Below are positions 35,555 through 44,773 of a stretch of DNA of 52,402 nt, in pieces. The stretch lies in contig JARIED010000011.1 in the NCBI GenBank assembly GCA_029266945.1, positions 1-52,402 of the forward strand, read 5' to 3'. Below the pieces are notes generated by a model. The model ran no database searches and had not been told where the DNA came from. It was given only the letters and a program-made list of their open reading frames with translations. The translations under genes were made by a program, and so were the position numbers. Source of the stretch: Slackia sp. (lineage in GTDB: Bacteria; Actinomycetota; Coriobacteriia; Coriobacteriales; Eggerthellaceae). Within the stretch, counting starts at the first letter, position 1, and the number at the start of each line of letters is the position of its first letter.

Positions 35555-35691
35555 TCGCCTCACCTCCTTCGATCCCATATTCGCCCGCGCGTGCGAACAA
35601 CCTTCGCCGCTCGCACGCATACCGCCCGATGGTACCATGGAAGACGCCGCGCGATGCGCGGGCCGACGACCGAAGAGAAACGGACAGCCCC

Positions 35692-36102
35692 ATGATTCGT
35701 CCCATTATGAAAAACGAATTCTTCCTTCAGCAGCGAAGCGAAGACGCCACGCCGCTCGATGCGCCGATCGCCCGCGATCTGCTCGACACGCTGGCGCTGC
35801 ACGCGCACGAATGCGTAGGCATGGCGGCCAATATGATCGGGCAGCGCAAGCGCATCATCGTGTTCATGGACGGCGAAACGCCGCGCGCCATGATGAACCC
35901 CGAGATCATCGCGGCGAAGGGCCCCTACGAAACGGAAGAGGGGTGCCTCTCGTTGGACGGCCGTCGCCCGGCGAAGCGATTTCGCACGATCCGCGTGCGC
36001 TATCGCGACCTCGCCTTCGAAGAGCACGCCGAAACGTTCGAAGAGTTTTCCGCGCAGATCATCCAGCACGAAATAGACCACTGCAACGGCGTGGTGATTT
36101 AG
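35692..36102 (+). CDS. def: Short-type peptide deformylase
   Basis: 136 residues, short for the family. Motif 1 is GMAANMIG rather than GLAAPQIG; motif 2 is EEGCLSL, with the metal Cys; motif 3 is QHEIDHCNG, the HExxH metal site. All metal ligands and the catalytic Glu are present, so it is probably active in removing N-formyl groups from new proteins. Similar short forms with GMAANMIG are known in other gut anaerobes. ATG 35692 starts MIRPIMKNEFFLQ, as in those relatives. No strong Shine-Dalgarno is seen. A second, standard def may exist elsewhere. Confidence 0.87.
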   Translation: MIRPIMKNEFFLQQRSEDATPLDAPIARDLLDTLALHAHECVGMAANMIGQRKRIIVFMDGETPRAMMNPEIIAAKGPYETEEGCLSLDGRRPAKRFRTIRVRYRDLAFEEHAETFEEFSAQIIQHEIDHCNGVVI

Positions 36103-36162
36103 GCGTCGCCGCCGAGGAGCGAATACTGCGGACTTCGAAAGACTGCCGCCTCTAACGCAAAA

Positions 36163-36192
36163 GGACCTGGAATGGATTTCCATTCCAGGTCC
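36163..36192. terminator. Bidirectional terminator between def and the RluD-like gene
   Basis: A 13- to 14-bp perfect stem (GGACCTGGAATGGA with CCATTCCAGGTCC) around TTT. A T-run (CTTTTGC) follows on the - strand. Confidence 0.8.
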
Positions 36193-36257
36193 GGAGTCGG
36201 GAAGGCCTGCTTGCCCTCCCCTTCCTTTTCACCTGCACATACCGCCTGCGTTGCAGG

Positions 36258-37214
36258 CTATTCGCGCGCGTCCAGCTCGTCGATGACATGCTGGAGGTCG
36301 TCGGACAAGGCGTCTTCGAACTCAAGGCGCTCGCCTGTCACCGGGTGCGTGAAGGCAAGCTTGTACGAATGCAGGAACTGACGGTCCAGCCCCAGGTTGT
36401 CCTTCTTCTGCCAGCCGTACACCGGATCGCCCACGCACGGGTGCTTGATGTATTCCATATGCACGCGAATCTGATGCGTGCGGCCGGTGTAGAGTTTGCA
36501 GTCGATCAGCGTGTAGCCGTCGTCGTTTCTGCCAGGTTCGAAGCGGCGTTTCACCTCGAAAGTGGTGATCGACGGACGCGCGTTATCGCGGTCGGACACC
36601 TTCATGCGCAGCCTGTCGCGGTCGCCGCGGGCGATCGGAGCATCAACCAGGCCCGTTTCAAGCGGGATCCAGCCCTGCACGAGCGCCAGATAGTGGCGGT
36701 CGACATCGCGTGTGCGGATGTCTTCCATCAACGCCAGGCCCACCTCGTCGGTCTTGGCGCACAGCATCAGACCGCTCGTGTCTTTATCGAGGCGATGCAC
36801 GATTCCCAGCCTGTCCTGCTCGCCCTGCACGTCGCACAGGTTCTCGCGCCCGCAATGGGCGATCAGCGCGTTGACCAGGGTGTCGCCGTAGTGACCGTCG
36901 GCGGGATGGCACACCAGGCCCGCCTGCTTGGAAATCACCAGCAGGTAATCGTCCTCGTATCGCACATCGAGCGGAATCTCCACCGCCTCGAGGGCGGGCG
37001 CATGCGGGTCTTCGAAGGTCTCGTATTCCAGCACATCGCCTTCGGACACCGTAGCGCTCTTGCGGGCGATCTTGCCGTTCAGCGCGGCGCATCCGTCGGC
37101 AATGCATTTCGCCGCCGCCGAACGCGTCGGATACAGGCCTTCGGCGGCCATGAAGGCGTCGAGGCGCATGCCGGCGAACTCCGGCGATACTTCTATGCGC
37201 GCGACATCGGTCAC
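36258..37214 (-). CDS. rluD: RluA/RluD-family 23S/tRNA pseudouridine synthase
   Basis: 318 residues. An N-terminal S4 domain (RLDAFMAAEGLYPTRSAA) precedes the catalytic domain with Asp in HRLDKDTSG, and YTGRTHQIRVHM and HPCVGDPVYG motifs. It makes pseudouridine in RNA; most such genes beside lspA are RluD-like, targeting 23S helix 69. GTG 37214 follows AAAGGAG by eight bases. The gene follows lspA after a 182-base gap (37215-37396) that holds nothing I can support. Confidence 0.93.
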   Translation of the reverse strand: MTDVARIEVSPEFAGMRLDAFMAAEGLYPTRSAAAKCIADGCAALNGKIARKSATVSEGDVLEYETFEDPHAPALEAVEIPLDVRYEDDYLLVISKQAGLVCHPADGHYGDTLVNALIAHCGRENLCDVQGEQDRLGIVHRLDKDTSGLMLCAKTDEVGLALMEDIRTRDVDRHYLALVQGWIPLETGLVDAPIARGDRDRLRMKVSDRDNARPSITTFEVKRRFEPGRNDDGYTLIDCKLYTGRTHQIRVHMEYIKHPCVGDPVYGWQKKDNLGLDRQFLHSYKLAFTHPVTGERLEFEDALSDDLQHVIDELDARE

Positions 37215-37396
37215 GACGACGCTCCTTTCTTCGTTCTCATATATCGCGAAGGGCCTTCGCGGAACCGTACGGAACGGAAACCTGCGAAGACCCTCCGATG
37301 CGGATCATTCGATTATGCCGGGCGCGCCCTGCAAAACGGCCGCGACGTCCGCCTTCGCGGAAAACGTCCATCACAGCCGCGCGGCGCACATGCTCT

Positions 37397-37942
37397 CTAG
37401 GCCGCGGCGCCCCCTTCCTTCGAGCCGTGTTCGCCGCCCGCGCCGCCGTTTCTCGTCGCAAGCAGATAGCCTACGACAAGCAGGACGAACCCGCAGGTCA
37501 CGCCGATGTCGGCGACATTGAACACGGGAAAGTCGATGAAAGTGAGGTCGATGAAATCGACCACGTGCGCCTGGGCGAACCTGTCGATCGCATTGCCCAG
37601 GCCGCCCGCGAAGACGAGCGCAAGCGCGCAGGTCTCGAGCATGGTGGCGGCATGGCCCGTCAGGCACCGATAGCACACGAACGCCGCGACGATCGCCACG
37701 CACACGACAAGCGACATGACGCCGAGCGCGAACGTGGAGTCGCCGAACAGGCCCCAGGCCATGCCGGTGTTGTGCACCAGACGAAACCTGAACAGCCCGT
37801 AGGACGCCCCCGACGCCTGTCCGAGCGCATAGGCGCCCTCGAAATACGCCTTGGTCAGCTGGTCGATGACGAGCCAGAGCACGGCGACGCCCGCGAAGAC
37901 GCCGCCGTTTTTCGCCAACGAGTTCTTGCCGTTAAGAGCCAT
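37397..37942 (-). CDS. lspA: Lipoprotein signal peptidase (signal peptidase II)
   Basis: 181 residues, four membrane helices. The two catalytic Asp lie in GNAIDRF and FNVADIGVT; RLVHNTGMAWGLF is the conserved substrate-binding segment. It cleaves prolipoproteins such as the serpin above. ATG 37942 starts five bases after the ileS stop; the Shine-Dalgarno is weak, suggesting translation by coupling to ileS. A short Gly/Ala-rich basic tail is variable. Confidence 0.95.
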   Translation of the reverse strand: MALNGKNSLAKNGGVFAGVAVLWLVIDQLTKAYFEGAYALGQASGASYGLFRFRLVHNTGMAWGLFGDSTFALGVMSLVVCVAIVAAFVCYRCLTGHAATMLETCALALVFAGGLGNAIDRFAQAHVVDFIDLTFIDFPVFNVADIGVTCGFVLLVVGYLLATRNGGAGGEHGSKEGGAAA

Positions 37943-37947
37943 GGACG

Positions 37948-40794
37948 CTATTCGCCCATGCCCTGAAGGACCGCCGCGCAACGAGCGCACACCTCGGGAT
38001 GGGAGGCGTCCGCGCCGAGCTCGCGGTAGTTCCAGCAGCGCGGGCACTTCTCGGCGGCGGTCTTGGCGACCGTCACTTCGATTTCCTCGCCCTCGCCGCG
38101 CTCGACGGCCACCTCGGCCACGATGAAGAGCTCTTCGAAGTCTTCATCGGCGGATGCGGCCAGCGCCTCGTAGGCGCGCTCGGGAGCGACGATGGTCAGC
38201 GCGGCCTCCTGGCTCTTGTTGACCGTCTTCGCGTTGCGGGCGTTCTCGAGCGCCTTGGTCACGGCGTCGCGCACCTCGAGCAGCGCGTCGAAGCGGGCCA
38301 TGAAGGCCTCGGCCTGCTCGCCCTGCGGCAGCACCGGATAGAAGTCGTCGTCCGTCGGCCAGCCGGCGAGCTGGACGTTCGGGACGCGGCCTTCGCGGTT
38401 GCGCTCGGCCTCGGGATAGCGCTCCCACACCTCGTCGCAAGTGAACGTGAGAATCGGGCTCATGATGCGCACCATCACCTCGAGGATGTTCATGAGCACG
38501 GTCTGAGCCGCGCGGCGCGACGGCGAATCGGGAGCCTCGGCGTACAGGCGATCCTTGATGACGTCCATGTACACAGCGGAAAGGTCCGTGATGACGTAAT
38601 CGTAGAGCGTGCGGAACACCTGGTGGTAGCGGTACTCGTCATAGCCGCGCTCAACCTCGTGCAGCACCTCGCGCAGGCGCAGGAGCGCCCAGACGTCGAT
38701 CGGCTTGAGCGCGTCGAACTCGACGCGGTCGCGCTGCCAGTCGAAGCCGTCCAGGTTGCCCAGCAGGAAGCGGAAGGTGTTACGGAAACGGCGATAGGCG
38801 TCGGAGGTGCGCTGCAGGATAGTGTCGCCGATGGAGACGTCGACGGAGTAGTCGGTGGAAGCGACCCACAGGCGCAACACGTCGGCGCCGTATTTGTCGG
38901 TCACTTCGCGCGGATCGATGCCGTTGCCCTTGGACTTCGACATCTTCTCGCCGTTCTCATCGACCGTGAAGCCGCAGCACATGACGCTCTTATAGGGCGA
39001 TTCGCCGAATGCGCCCACGCCGCACAGAAGCGAGCTCTGGAACCAGCCACGATGCTGGTCGGAGCCTTCGAGGTACATATCGGCAGGCCAACGCAGGCCG
39101 TCCTCTTCGGCGCGATGCTTCAGAACGCCGACGTGGGAAACGCCGGACTCCCACCACACGTCGAGGATGTCCTTCTCGGGGATGACGTCGGTGCAGCCGC
39201 ATTTCGGACAGCACGTTCCCTCAGGCAGGTATTCCTTGGGCTCCTTCGTGAACCATGCGTCGGCGCCTTCGGTGTTGAACAGGTCGATGACGGCATCGAA
39301 GGTGCCTTCGTCAGCCACGGTCTCGCCGCAGGAAGCGCACTTGAACACGGGGATGGGAACGCCCCAGCTGCGCTGACGGGAGATGCACCAGTCGGGACGG
39401 TCCTCGACCATGGCGCCGATGCGGTTCTGACCCCACTCGGGAACCCAGTTCACATGATTGCGGATCTGGTCGAGAGCGCGCTCGCGCAGGCCGGTCTTTT
39501 CCATGGAGACGAACCACTGGTCGGTCGCGCGGAAGATGACGGGCTGGTGGCAGCGCCAGCAGTGCGGGTAGCTGTGGTTGATGTCGATGTGGGACACGAG
39601 CGTGCCGCGCTCCTTGAGCCACTCGATGATCTTCGGGTTGGCTTCGTCGGTGTCGAGGCCCGCGAACTCCTTCACGTAGTCGGTAAAGCGGCCGTCGTCG
39701 TCGACGGGCATGATGGTCTCGATGCCGAACTCCTGGCCCACCAGGTAGTCCTCGACGCCGTGGCCGGGAGCGGTGTGGACCGCGCCGGTGCCGGCATCGA
39801 GCGTGACATGGTCGCCCCAGATGATCCGGCCCACGTTGCCTTCGATGATCGGGCAGACGTAGGTGACGCCGTCGAACTGGTTGCCTTTCATGAGAACGGG
39901 CTCGCCGCCGGATTCGACGACGCGATAGCTCTCCCAGCCTGCGGCCTGGGCGACGGTCTCGACCATCTCATGCGCGAACAGCATGAACTTGCCGTCAGCC
40001 TCGACGAAGCAGTAGTCGATTTCGGGGCCGAAGCACACGGCGGCATTGGCGGGAAGAGTCCACGGCGTGGTGGTCCAGATCAGCACATAGGCGTTCTCGA
40101 GCTCGACGCCGGCGTCGGCGAAGACCGCGGGCACCTCGTTGAGCTTGAAGTTCACGTAGATGGAAGGCGACATCTCGTCAGCGTATTCGATTTCAGCCTC
40201 GGCCAGGGCGGTGTGGCAGTGCTTGCACCAATGGATCGGCTTGCGGCCGCGATAGACGGCGCCGTCCAGGTACATCTGTTTGAACACCTCGACGTTGGCG
40301 GACTCGAAGTTGGGCTGGAAGGTCAGATACGGCCTATCCCAATCGGCGCCGACGCCCAGACGCTTGAAGCCGTCGCGCTGCACATCGACGAAGCGCTCTG
40401 CCCACTCGCGGCACAGCTCGCGGACCTTGGCCTGCGGCAGCTGCTTCATCTTCTCGGTGCCGAGCTTCTTCTCGACCTCGTGCTCGATCGGCTGGCCGTG
40501 GCAGTCCCAACCGGGGATGTAGGGCGTGTAGTAGCCGCGCTGAGCATGCGACTTGACGACGAAGTCCTTCAGGATCTTGTTGAACGCGTGACCGATATGG
40601 ATCGGACCGTTCGCGTACGGAGGACCGTCATGCAGGACGAACGGCTCGCCGTCCTTGTTCTTCTCCAGGACCCTGTGGTAGATGTCCTGCTCGGCCCACT
40701 TCTCCAAGCGCTTCGGCTCGTTCTCGGGCAGATTCGCGCGCATCGCGAAATCCGTCTTCGGCAGGTTCATCGAATGCTTGTAATCGTTTCCCAT
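37948..40794 (-). CDS. ileS: Isoleucyl-tRNA synthetase
   Basis: 948 residues. The HIGH motif is HIGHAFN, the KMSKS motif is GEKMSKSKGNG, an editing domain (TTTPWTLPANAA) lies between, and a C-terminal zinc site has CPRCWNYR and CARC. GGAG lies seven bases before ATG 40794. A promoter-like TATAAT (40871-40866, - strand) gives a leader of about 65 bases, too short for a standard T-box. The order ileS-lspA-rluD is common. Confidence 0.98.
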   Translation of the reverse strand: MGNDYKHSMNLPKTDFAMRANLPENEPKRLEKWAEQDIYHRVLEKNKDGEPFVLHDGPPYANGPIHIGHAFNKILKDFVVKSHAQRGYYTPYIPGWDCHGQPIEHEVEKKLGTEKMKQLPQAKVRELCREWAERFVDVQRDGFKRLGVGADWDRPYLTFQPNFESANVEVFKQMYLDGAVYRGRKPIHWCKHCHTALAEAEIEYADEMSPSIYVNFKLNEVPAVFADAGVELENAYVLIWTTTPWTLPANAAVCFGPEIDYCFVEADGKFMLFAHEMVETVAQAAGWESYRVVESGGEPVLMKGNQFDGVTYVCPIIEGNVGRIIWGDHVTLDAGTGAVHTAPGHGVEDYLVGQEFGIETIMPVDDDGRFTDYVKEFAGLDTDEANPKIIEWLKERGTLVSHIDINHSYPHCWRCHQPVIFRATDQWFVSMEKTGLRERALDQIRNHVNWVPEWGQNRIGAMVEDRPDWCISRQRSWGVPIPVFKCASCGETVADEGTFDAVIDLFNTEGADAWFTKEPKEYLPEGTCCPKCGCTDVIPEKDILDVWWESGVSHVGVLKHRAEEDGLRWPADMYLEGSDQHRGWFQSSLLCGVGAFGESPYKSVMCCGFTVDENGEKMSKSKGNGIDPREVTDKYGADVLRLWVASTDYSVDVSIGDTILQRTSDAYRRFRNTFRFLLGNLDGFDWQRDRVEFDALKPIDVWALLRLREVLHEVERGYDEYRYHQVFRTLYDYVITDLSAVYMDVIKDRLYAEAPDSPSRRAAQTVLMNILEVMVRIMSPILTFTCDEVWERYPEAERNREGRVPNVQLAGWPTDDDFYPVLPQGEQAEAFMARFDALLEVRDAVTKALENARNAKTVNKSQEAALTIVAPERAYEALAASADEDFEELFIVAEVAVERGEGEEIEVTVAKTAAEKCPRCWNYRELGADASHPEVCARCAAVLQGMGE

Positions 40795-40987
40795 CGTGTA
40801 CTCCGACCCTTTCGTTCGTCTTCCGCACTGCACTCCAGCACGGTGTATTGCACAATTCTGCCTATTATAGGTAACTTCTCGCCGTTGTCGTCCTCATTTT
40901 CCGCAAAGTCGGGCAGCAAAGACGCGAAAGGGAGCGCGCGAGCGAGTTCGTAACCTCGCCGCAATGCCCGATGGCGCGTGAAAGACC

Positions 40988-40993
40988 TATAAT
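40988..40993 (+). promoter_or_regulatory. Possible -10 element for degV
   Basis: TATAAT lies about 38 bases before the DegV ATG; the -35 is poor. It shares the 236-base divergent region with the ileS promoter. Confidence 0.4.
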
Positions 40994-41030
40994 TCCGAAA
41001 GGAATCTCGCCACGATCCAAGGAGTAACCC

Positions 41031-41900
41031 ATGGCATACCGTATCGTGACCGACTCCGCCAGCAATCTCAGCGAAGAGATGATTGACGAATTCGGTCTGG
41101 AAATCTTGCCCATGACGTTCATGGTGGACGGCGTCGAACGACGCAGCTATCTCAAGGGAGAGAAAACCGACCTCAAACAGTTCTACACCATGATGCGCGA
41201 AGGCAAGGTCATCACCACGTCCCTTCCCAACCTGCAAGAAACCGAAACCACGATGCGCGCGATCCTCGATGCGGGAGAAGACATCCTGTACCTAGGATTC
41301 TCGAGCGCGCTGTCCAGCGCATTCGGTTCGATCGAGCTGCTGATGCAGCGCCTCGCCGACGAATACCCCGAGCGCAAGCTGCGCGCCGTGGAAACCTTCG
41401 CGGCATCGGGCGGCCAGGGCATGCTCGTGTACCTGGCGTGCAAGAAGGCCGCGCAAGGCGCATCGCTCGACGAAACGGGCGATTTCGTCGTCGAGACCCG
41501 CGACCACCTGTGCCACTGGTTCACGGTCGACGACCTGATGTTTCTCTTCCGCGGCGGCCGCGTGAGCCGCACGAGCGCCTGGGCGGGAACGATGCTCAAT
41601 ATCAAGCCCGTTCTGCACGTCGATGCGAAAGGCGCGCTCATCCCCGTGGAAAAGGTCAGGGGCCGCAAGAAATCGATTAAGGCGCTGGTCGACCGCATGG
41701 AGAAAACCGCCATCGACCCCGCATCGCAGACCGTCTTCATCACGCACGGCGACTGCATCGAAGACGTCGAGGTGATCAAGCGCGAAATCTCCGAACGCCT
41801 GGGCGTCACCGATTTCGTGGTGAACTACGTCGATCCCGTAATCGGCGCCCATTCGGGCCCGGGCACGCTGGCCCTGTTCTTCTTGGGAACCGAGAAATAA
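41031..41900 (+). CDS. DegV family fatty-acid-binding protein
   Basis: 289 residues. IVTDSASNLSEEM, TTSLPNLQETE (the fatty-acid carboxyl-binding Ser), GRVSRTSAWAGTMLNIKPVL, and GAHSGPGTLALFF are the conserved DegV pieces. Members bind fatty acids and may present them to the kinase FakA for acyl-phosphate production, but no fakA is nearby. Shine-Dalgarno AAGGAG precedes the ATG. It ends at a perfect hairpin. Confidence 0.93.
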   Translation: MAYRIVTDSASNLSEEMIDEFGLEILPMTFMVDGVERRSYLKGEKTDLKQFYTMMREGKVITTSLPNLQETETTMRAILDAGEDILYLGFSSALSSAFGSIELLMQRLADEYPERKLRAVETFAASGGQGMLVYLACKKAAQGASLDETGDFVVETRDHLCHWFTVDDLMFLFRGGRVSRTSAWAGTMLNIKPVLHVDAKGALIPVEKVRGRKKSIKALVDRMEKTAIDPASQTVFITHGDCIEDVEVIKREISERLGVTDFVVNYVDPVIGAHSGPGTLALFFLGTEK

Positions 41901-41936
41901 CGGACGCCGATCCACAGCGGATGAACGAAAACGAAA

Positions 41937-41968
41937 GGAGCCCGCGGGCTCGAATGCCCGCGGGCTCC
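41937..41968. terminator. Terminator after the DegV gene
   Basis: AGGAGCCCGCGGGC pairs with GCCCGCGGGCTCCT around TCGAA; CGTT follows. It may also serve dut on the opposite strand. Confidence 0.75.
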
Positions 41969-42012
41969 TCGTTAAACGGGATATATCCGGCGTGCAACGC
42001 GAAGGGCGTCCG

Positions 42013-42459
42013 CTAGGCAACACCGCTCGAGCCGAATCCGCCCTCGCCGCGCTCGGTCTCATCGAGCGAATCGACGACGGTCCAGGCGACGTTTTCGACC
42101 TTCTGGATGACGAGCTGCGCGATGCGGTCGCCCGGATGCACTTCGAAGACGTTTTCGGGATCGAGGTTGATGAGAGCCACCTTGAGCTCGCCGCGATAAT
42201 GGCTGTCGATCAGGCCAGGGGTGTTGAGCACCGTGACGCCCTGCTTGATGGCGAGGCCGCTGCGCGGCTGCACGAAACCCGCATAGCCTTCGGGGATGGC
42301 GACCGCAAGGCCCGTGGCGACGAGCGCACGCTCGAACGGCTTGAGCACGACATGCTCGATGGCGCGCAGATCCATGCCCGCATCGCCCGGATAGGCATAG
42401 ACGGGAATGGTCACGTCATCAGCGAGAGTGGTGATGGGGATGGTAAGCGTATCGGCCAT
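42013..42459 (-). CDS. dut: Deoxyuridine 5'-triphosphate nucleotidohydrolase
   Basis: 148 residues. The five trimeric dUTPase motifs are visible: GDAGMDLRA, PRSGLAIK, LIDSHYRGELKVAL, GDRIAQLVIQ and ERGEGGFGSSGV. It hydrolyses dUTP to dUMP and keeps uracil out of DNA. GAAGGAG precedes ATG 42459; the longer frame to 42555 overlaps the nrdR terminator and is rejected. It has its own promoter. Confidence 0.97.
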   Translation of the reverse strand: MADTLTIPITTLADDVTIPVYAYPGDAGMDLRAIEHVVLKPFERALVATGLAVAIPEGYAGFVQPRSGLAIKQGVTVLNTPGLIDSHYRGELKVALINLDPENVFEVHPGDRIAQLVIQKVENVAWTVVDSLDETERGEGGFGSSGVA

Positions 42460-42548
42460 GATGGCTTCTCCTTCCGTGTCGTAGAACATGGTCGCCGCCG
42501 AAGCAGCGACGAACGGCCCGCGATCGATTGCGAGCAGAACAAAAAGAA

Positions 42549-42568
42549 CCCGCATGAAGTCATGCGGG
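42549..42568 (-). terminator. Terminator of nrdR
   Basis: CCCGCATGA pairs with TCATGCGGG; on the - strand TTCTTTTTG follows. It separates nrdR from dut. Confidence 0.8.
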
Positions 42569-42585
42569 CGGCTTTTGAAAACGCG

Positions 42586-43038
42586 CTAGTGTTCCAGGCC
42601 GCGCAGCGCCTCTTGGAATTCCTCGATCGTCTGGAAATCCTTATACACGCTTGCGAACCTGATATAGGCGACGTCGTCGAGGCCTTTCAGATGGTCGAGG
42701 ACGATATCGCCCAAATCCTTCGACTTGATTTCGCTGCGGCCCGAATTGCGCAGTTCCGCTTCGATCTGGTCGATGATTTCGGACTTCTTGTCATTGGGGA
42801 TATTGGGGCGCTTCGCGCAGGCGATGCTGATGCCGCGATAAAGCTTCTCGCGATCGAACACCTGGCTGGTGCCGTCGGACTTGATGACGATAATGGGGTT
42901 GTCCCCCAGCCTCTCGTACGTCGTGAAACGGTTGCCGCACTTCAGGCATTCGCGGCGGCGGCGAATGGAATTGAATTCATCGGAAGGCCGGGAATCAACG
43001 ACCTTGGATTCGGGATGACCGCAAGACGGACAGCGCAT
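42586..43038 (-). CDS. nrdR: Transcriptional repressor NrdR
   Basis: 150 residues. A zinc ribbon (CPSCGHPESKVVDSR, then CLKCGNRFTTYER) is followed by an ATP-cone. NrdR binds ATP/dATP and represses ribonucleotide reductase operons through NrdR boxes. GGAGGAACCG lies before ATG 43038. The promoter region upstream (43039-43225) is AT-rich, with a TATTAT -10 near 43085-43095 on this strand. Confidence 0.98.
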   Translation of the reverse strand: MRCPSCGHPESKVVDSRPSDEFNSIRRRRECLKCGNRFTTYERLGDNPIIVIKSDGTSQVFDREKLYRGISIACAKRPNIPNDKKSEIIDQIEAELRNSGRSEIKSKDLGDIVLDHLKGLDDVAYIRFASVYKDFQTIEEFQEALRGLEH

Positions 43039-43225
43039 CGGTTCCTCCGTTCGGCCCCATAAGGGGAGTTTTTACATATGGCGCATATAATACACGCTCC
43101 GTTTCGCAATCACGCAGACGGCATAAAAAAGAAAACGCCATGCCCGAAACCACCACGACACACTCGGCGAGCACCCTGTCGCAACACGCCGCCCCTTGCG
43201 CTTCAAGCCGCTTCCTAGCATGAAA

Positions 43226-43255
43226 AGGCCCGGAATGAATCTTCATTCCGGGCCT
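43226..43255 (-). terminator. Terminator of the symporter gene
   Basis: A 14-bp perfect stem (AGGCCCGGAATGAA with TTCATTCCGGGCCT) and a two-base loop; on the - strand TTTTCATG follows. Confidence 0.85.
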
Positions 43256-43303
43256 AACATCGAAGGTTCGGCTCGATGCCGACCGCTTGTGACCGAGCCT
43301 TGA

Positions 43304-44587
43304 TTAGGCAGCGGCCTTTTCGGCCTTGCGCGCAGCGCGACGCTTGTCCATGGAGTCCAGGCAGAGGCAGCATGCGGAGTCGCCCGTAATGTTGAGGGCG
43401 GTGCGCATCATGTCGAGGATACGGTCGACGCCTGCGACCAGAGCGATGCCCTCGACCGGCAGGCCCACCGAAGTAAGGACCATGGCGAGCATGATCATGC
43501 CGGAGCCGGGAACGCCCGCGGTGCCGATGGAGGCGAGGACCGTGGTCATGACGATCATAAACTGCTGAGGAATGCTCAGGTCGATACCGAACACCTGAGC
43601 GATGAAAATCGCGCAGACGCCCTGGTAGATCGCCGTGCCGTCCATGTTGATGGTGGCGCCGAGCGGCAGGACGAAGCTGGTCATCTCCTTACGGGCGCCC
43701 ATCTTGGAGGTGCACTCCATGTTCATGGGGAGCGTGCCCACGGAGCTTGCCGAAGAGAACGCGAACAGGAACGCCGGAGCGATGCCGCGGAAGAACTTCA
43801 CCGGACTCATCTTCGCGAGCAGCTTGACCATGCCGGAGTAGACCACCACGAGGTGCGCGCCCATGGCCAGGTAGGCGACGACGATCAGCCACAGCAGCGG
43901 CAGCAAGACGTCGGGACCGTTCGACGCGACGACCGGGGCCATCAGGCCGAAAACGCCGAAGGGGGCGAAGCAGATGATGCCGTGCATGACTTTGATGCAG
44001 ACCTCGTTCATGCCCTCGACGAAGCGGACCACGGGCTCGGACTTCTTGCCCGCGGCGATGACGCCGAAGCCGAAGATGAGCGCGATGACGATGATCTGCA
44101 ACATCGTGGCATCGGCCATGGGCTGGAAGAAGTTGGCCGGGAAGATGTTCACGATGGTGTCGATGAACGAAGGCGCTTCCTTGGCCTCGTAAGACAAGTC
44201 GGACACGGGCATCGTGAAGCCGCCGCCGACATTGAGGAGATTAGCGAACGCCAGGCCGATCACGACGGCGAAGGCGGTGGTGACCATGTAGAACAGAACG
44301 GTCTTGCCGCCGATGGCGCCGACCTTCCTCACGTCCTGCAGCGAAATGACGCCCATCATGATAGAGAACACGACCAAGGGAACGACGATCATCTTGATCA
44401 GGTTGAGGAAGATGGTGCCGATAGGCTTGATGAGGGTGTTCGCGATGTCGGGATTAGACTGAAGTGCCAGACCGCACAGGACGCCGAGGACCAATGCGAC
44501 GAGAATCCATGAGGTCAGGGACAATCGTTTGTACCATGGTTTACGTTCTTCGGCGGACGCCTGGGATTGCGTAAGCGTATCCGTCAT
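43304..44587 (-). CDS. Dicarboxylate/amino acid:cation symporter (DAACS family)
   Basis: 427 residues, about eight membrane helices and two re-entrant loops. SSASSVGTLPMN is the serine-rich hairpin and NMDGTAIYQGVCAIFIAQ the NMDGT motif, which bind substrate and sodium. It takes up glutamate, aspartate or C4-dicarboxylates. ATG 44587 has GGGGAG upstream. The SOS-linked gene lies 186 bases upstream on the same strand, so readthrough could link them, but a separate promoter is likely. Confidence 0.93.
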   Translation of the reverse strand: MTDTLTQSQASAEERKPWYKRLSLTSWILVALVLGVLCGLALQSNPDIANTLIKPIGTIFLNLIKMIVVPLVVFSIMMGVISLQDVRKVGAIGGKTVLFYMVTTAFAVVIGLAFANLLNVGGGFTMPVSDLSYEAKEAPSFIDTIVNIFPANFFQPMADATMLQIIVIALIFGFGVIAAGKKSEPVVRFVEGMNEVCIKVMHGIICFAPFGVFGLMAPVVASNGPDVLLPLLWLIVVAYLAMGAHLVVVYSGMVKLLAKMSPVKFFRGIAPAFLFAFSSASSVGTLPMNMECTSKMGARKEMTSFVLPLGATINMDGTAIYQGVCAIFIAQVFGIDLSIPQQFMIVMTTVLASIGTAGVPGSGMIMLAMVLTSVGLPVEGIALVAGVDRILDMMRTALNITGDSACCLCLDSMDKRRAARKAEKAAA

Positions 44588-44773
44588 GATTCGTACTCCC
44601 CTCTTCTTATATCCAGGAACGAAACGCCCCTCTTGTATTGAACTGGTAGATAGTACACGGAATTGGCACATATGCTTGCAAAAAACCGTGCGAGGGGCGA
44701 ATCGGCCATCGAACGGACTGCATCCGTCGGCGACGGGAGGCTCGATGCGGGGCCAGGGACGAAAACGGCGGCG

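Noticed and set aside
37237..37396. Open frame between lspA and the RluD-like gene
   Set aside because: Arg/Gly-rich, no Shine-Dalgarno, overlaps the lspA end in its longer form; looks like chance.
37999..40953. 984-codon open frame on the + strand
   Set aside because: It lies antisense to ileS; high third-position GC leaves the opposite frame open. No start signal or family similarity. The same holds for long + strand frames over mfd (10553-14587), glyS (27066-28946) and pnp (32218-34749).
40795..41030. T-box riboswitch upstream of ileS
   Set aside because: The likely promoter leaves a leader of about 65 bases, with no T-box bulge sequence or specifier stem that I can see.
43140..43223. 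Possible 27-residue peptide beginning MPETTTTHSAS before the symporter terminator
   Set aside because: Only a weak A-rich upstream sequence, no recognisable feature; too little to support a gene.
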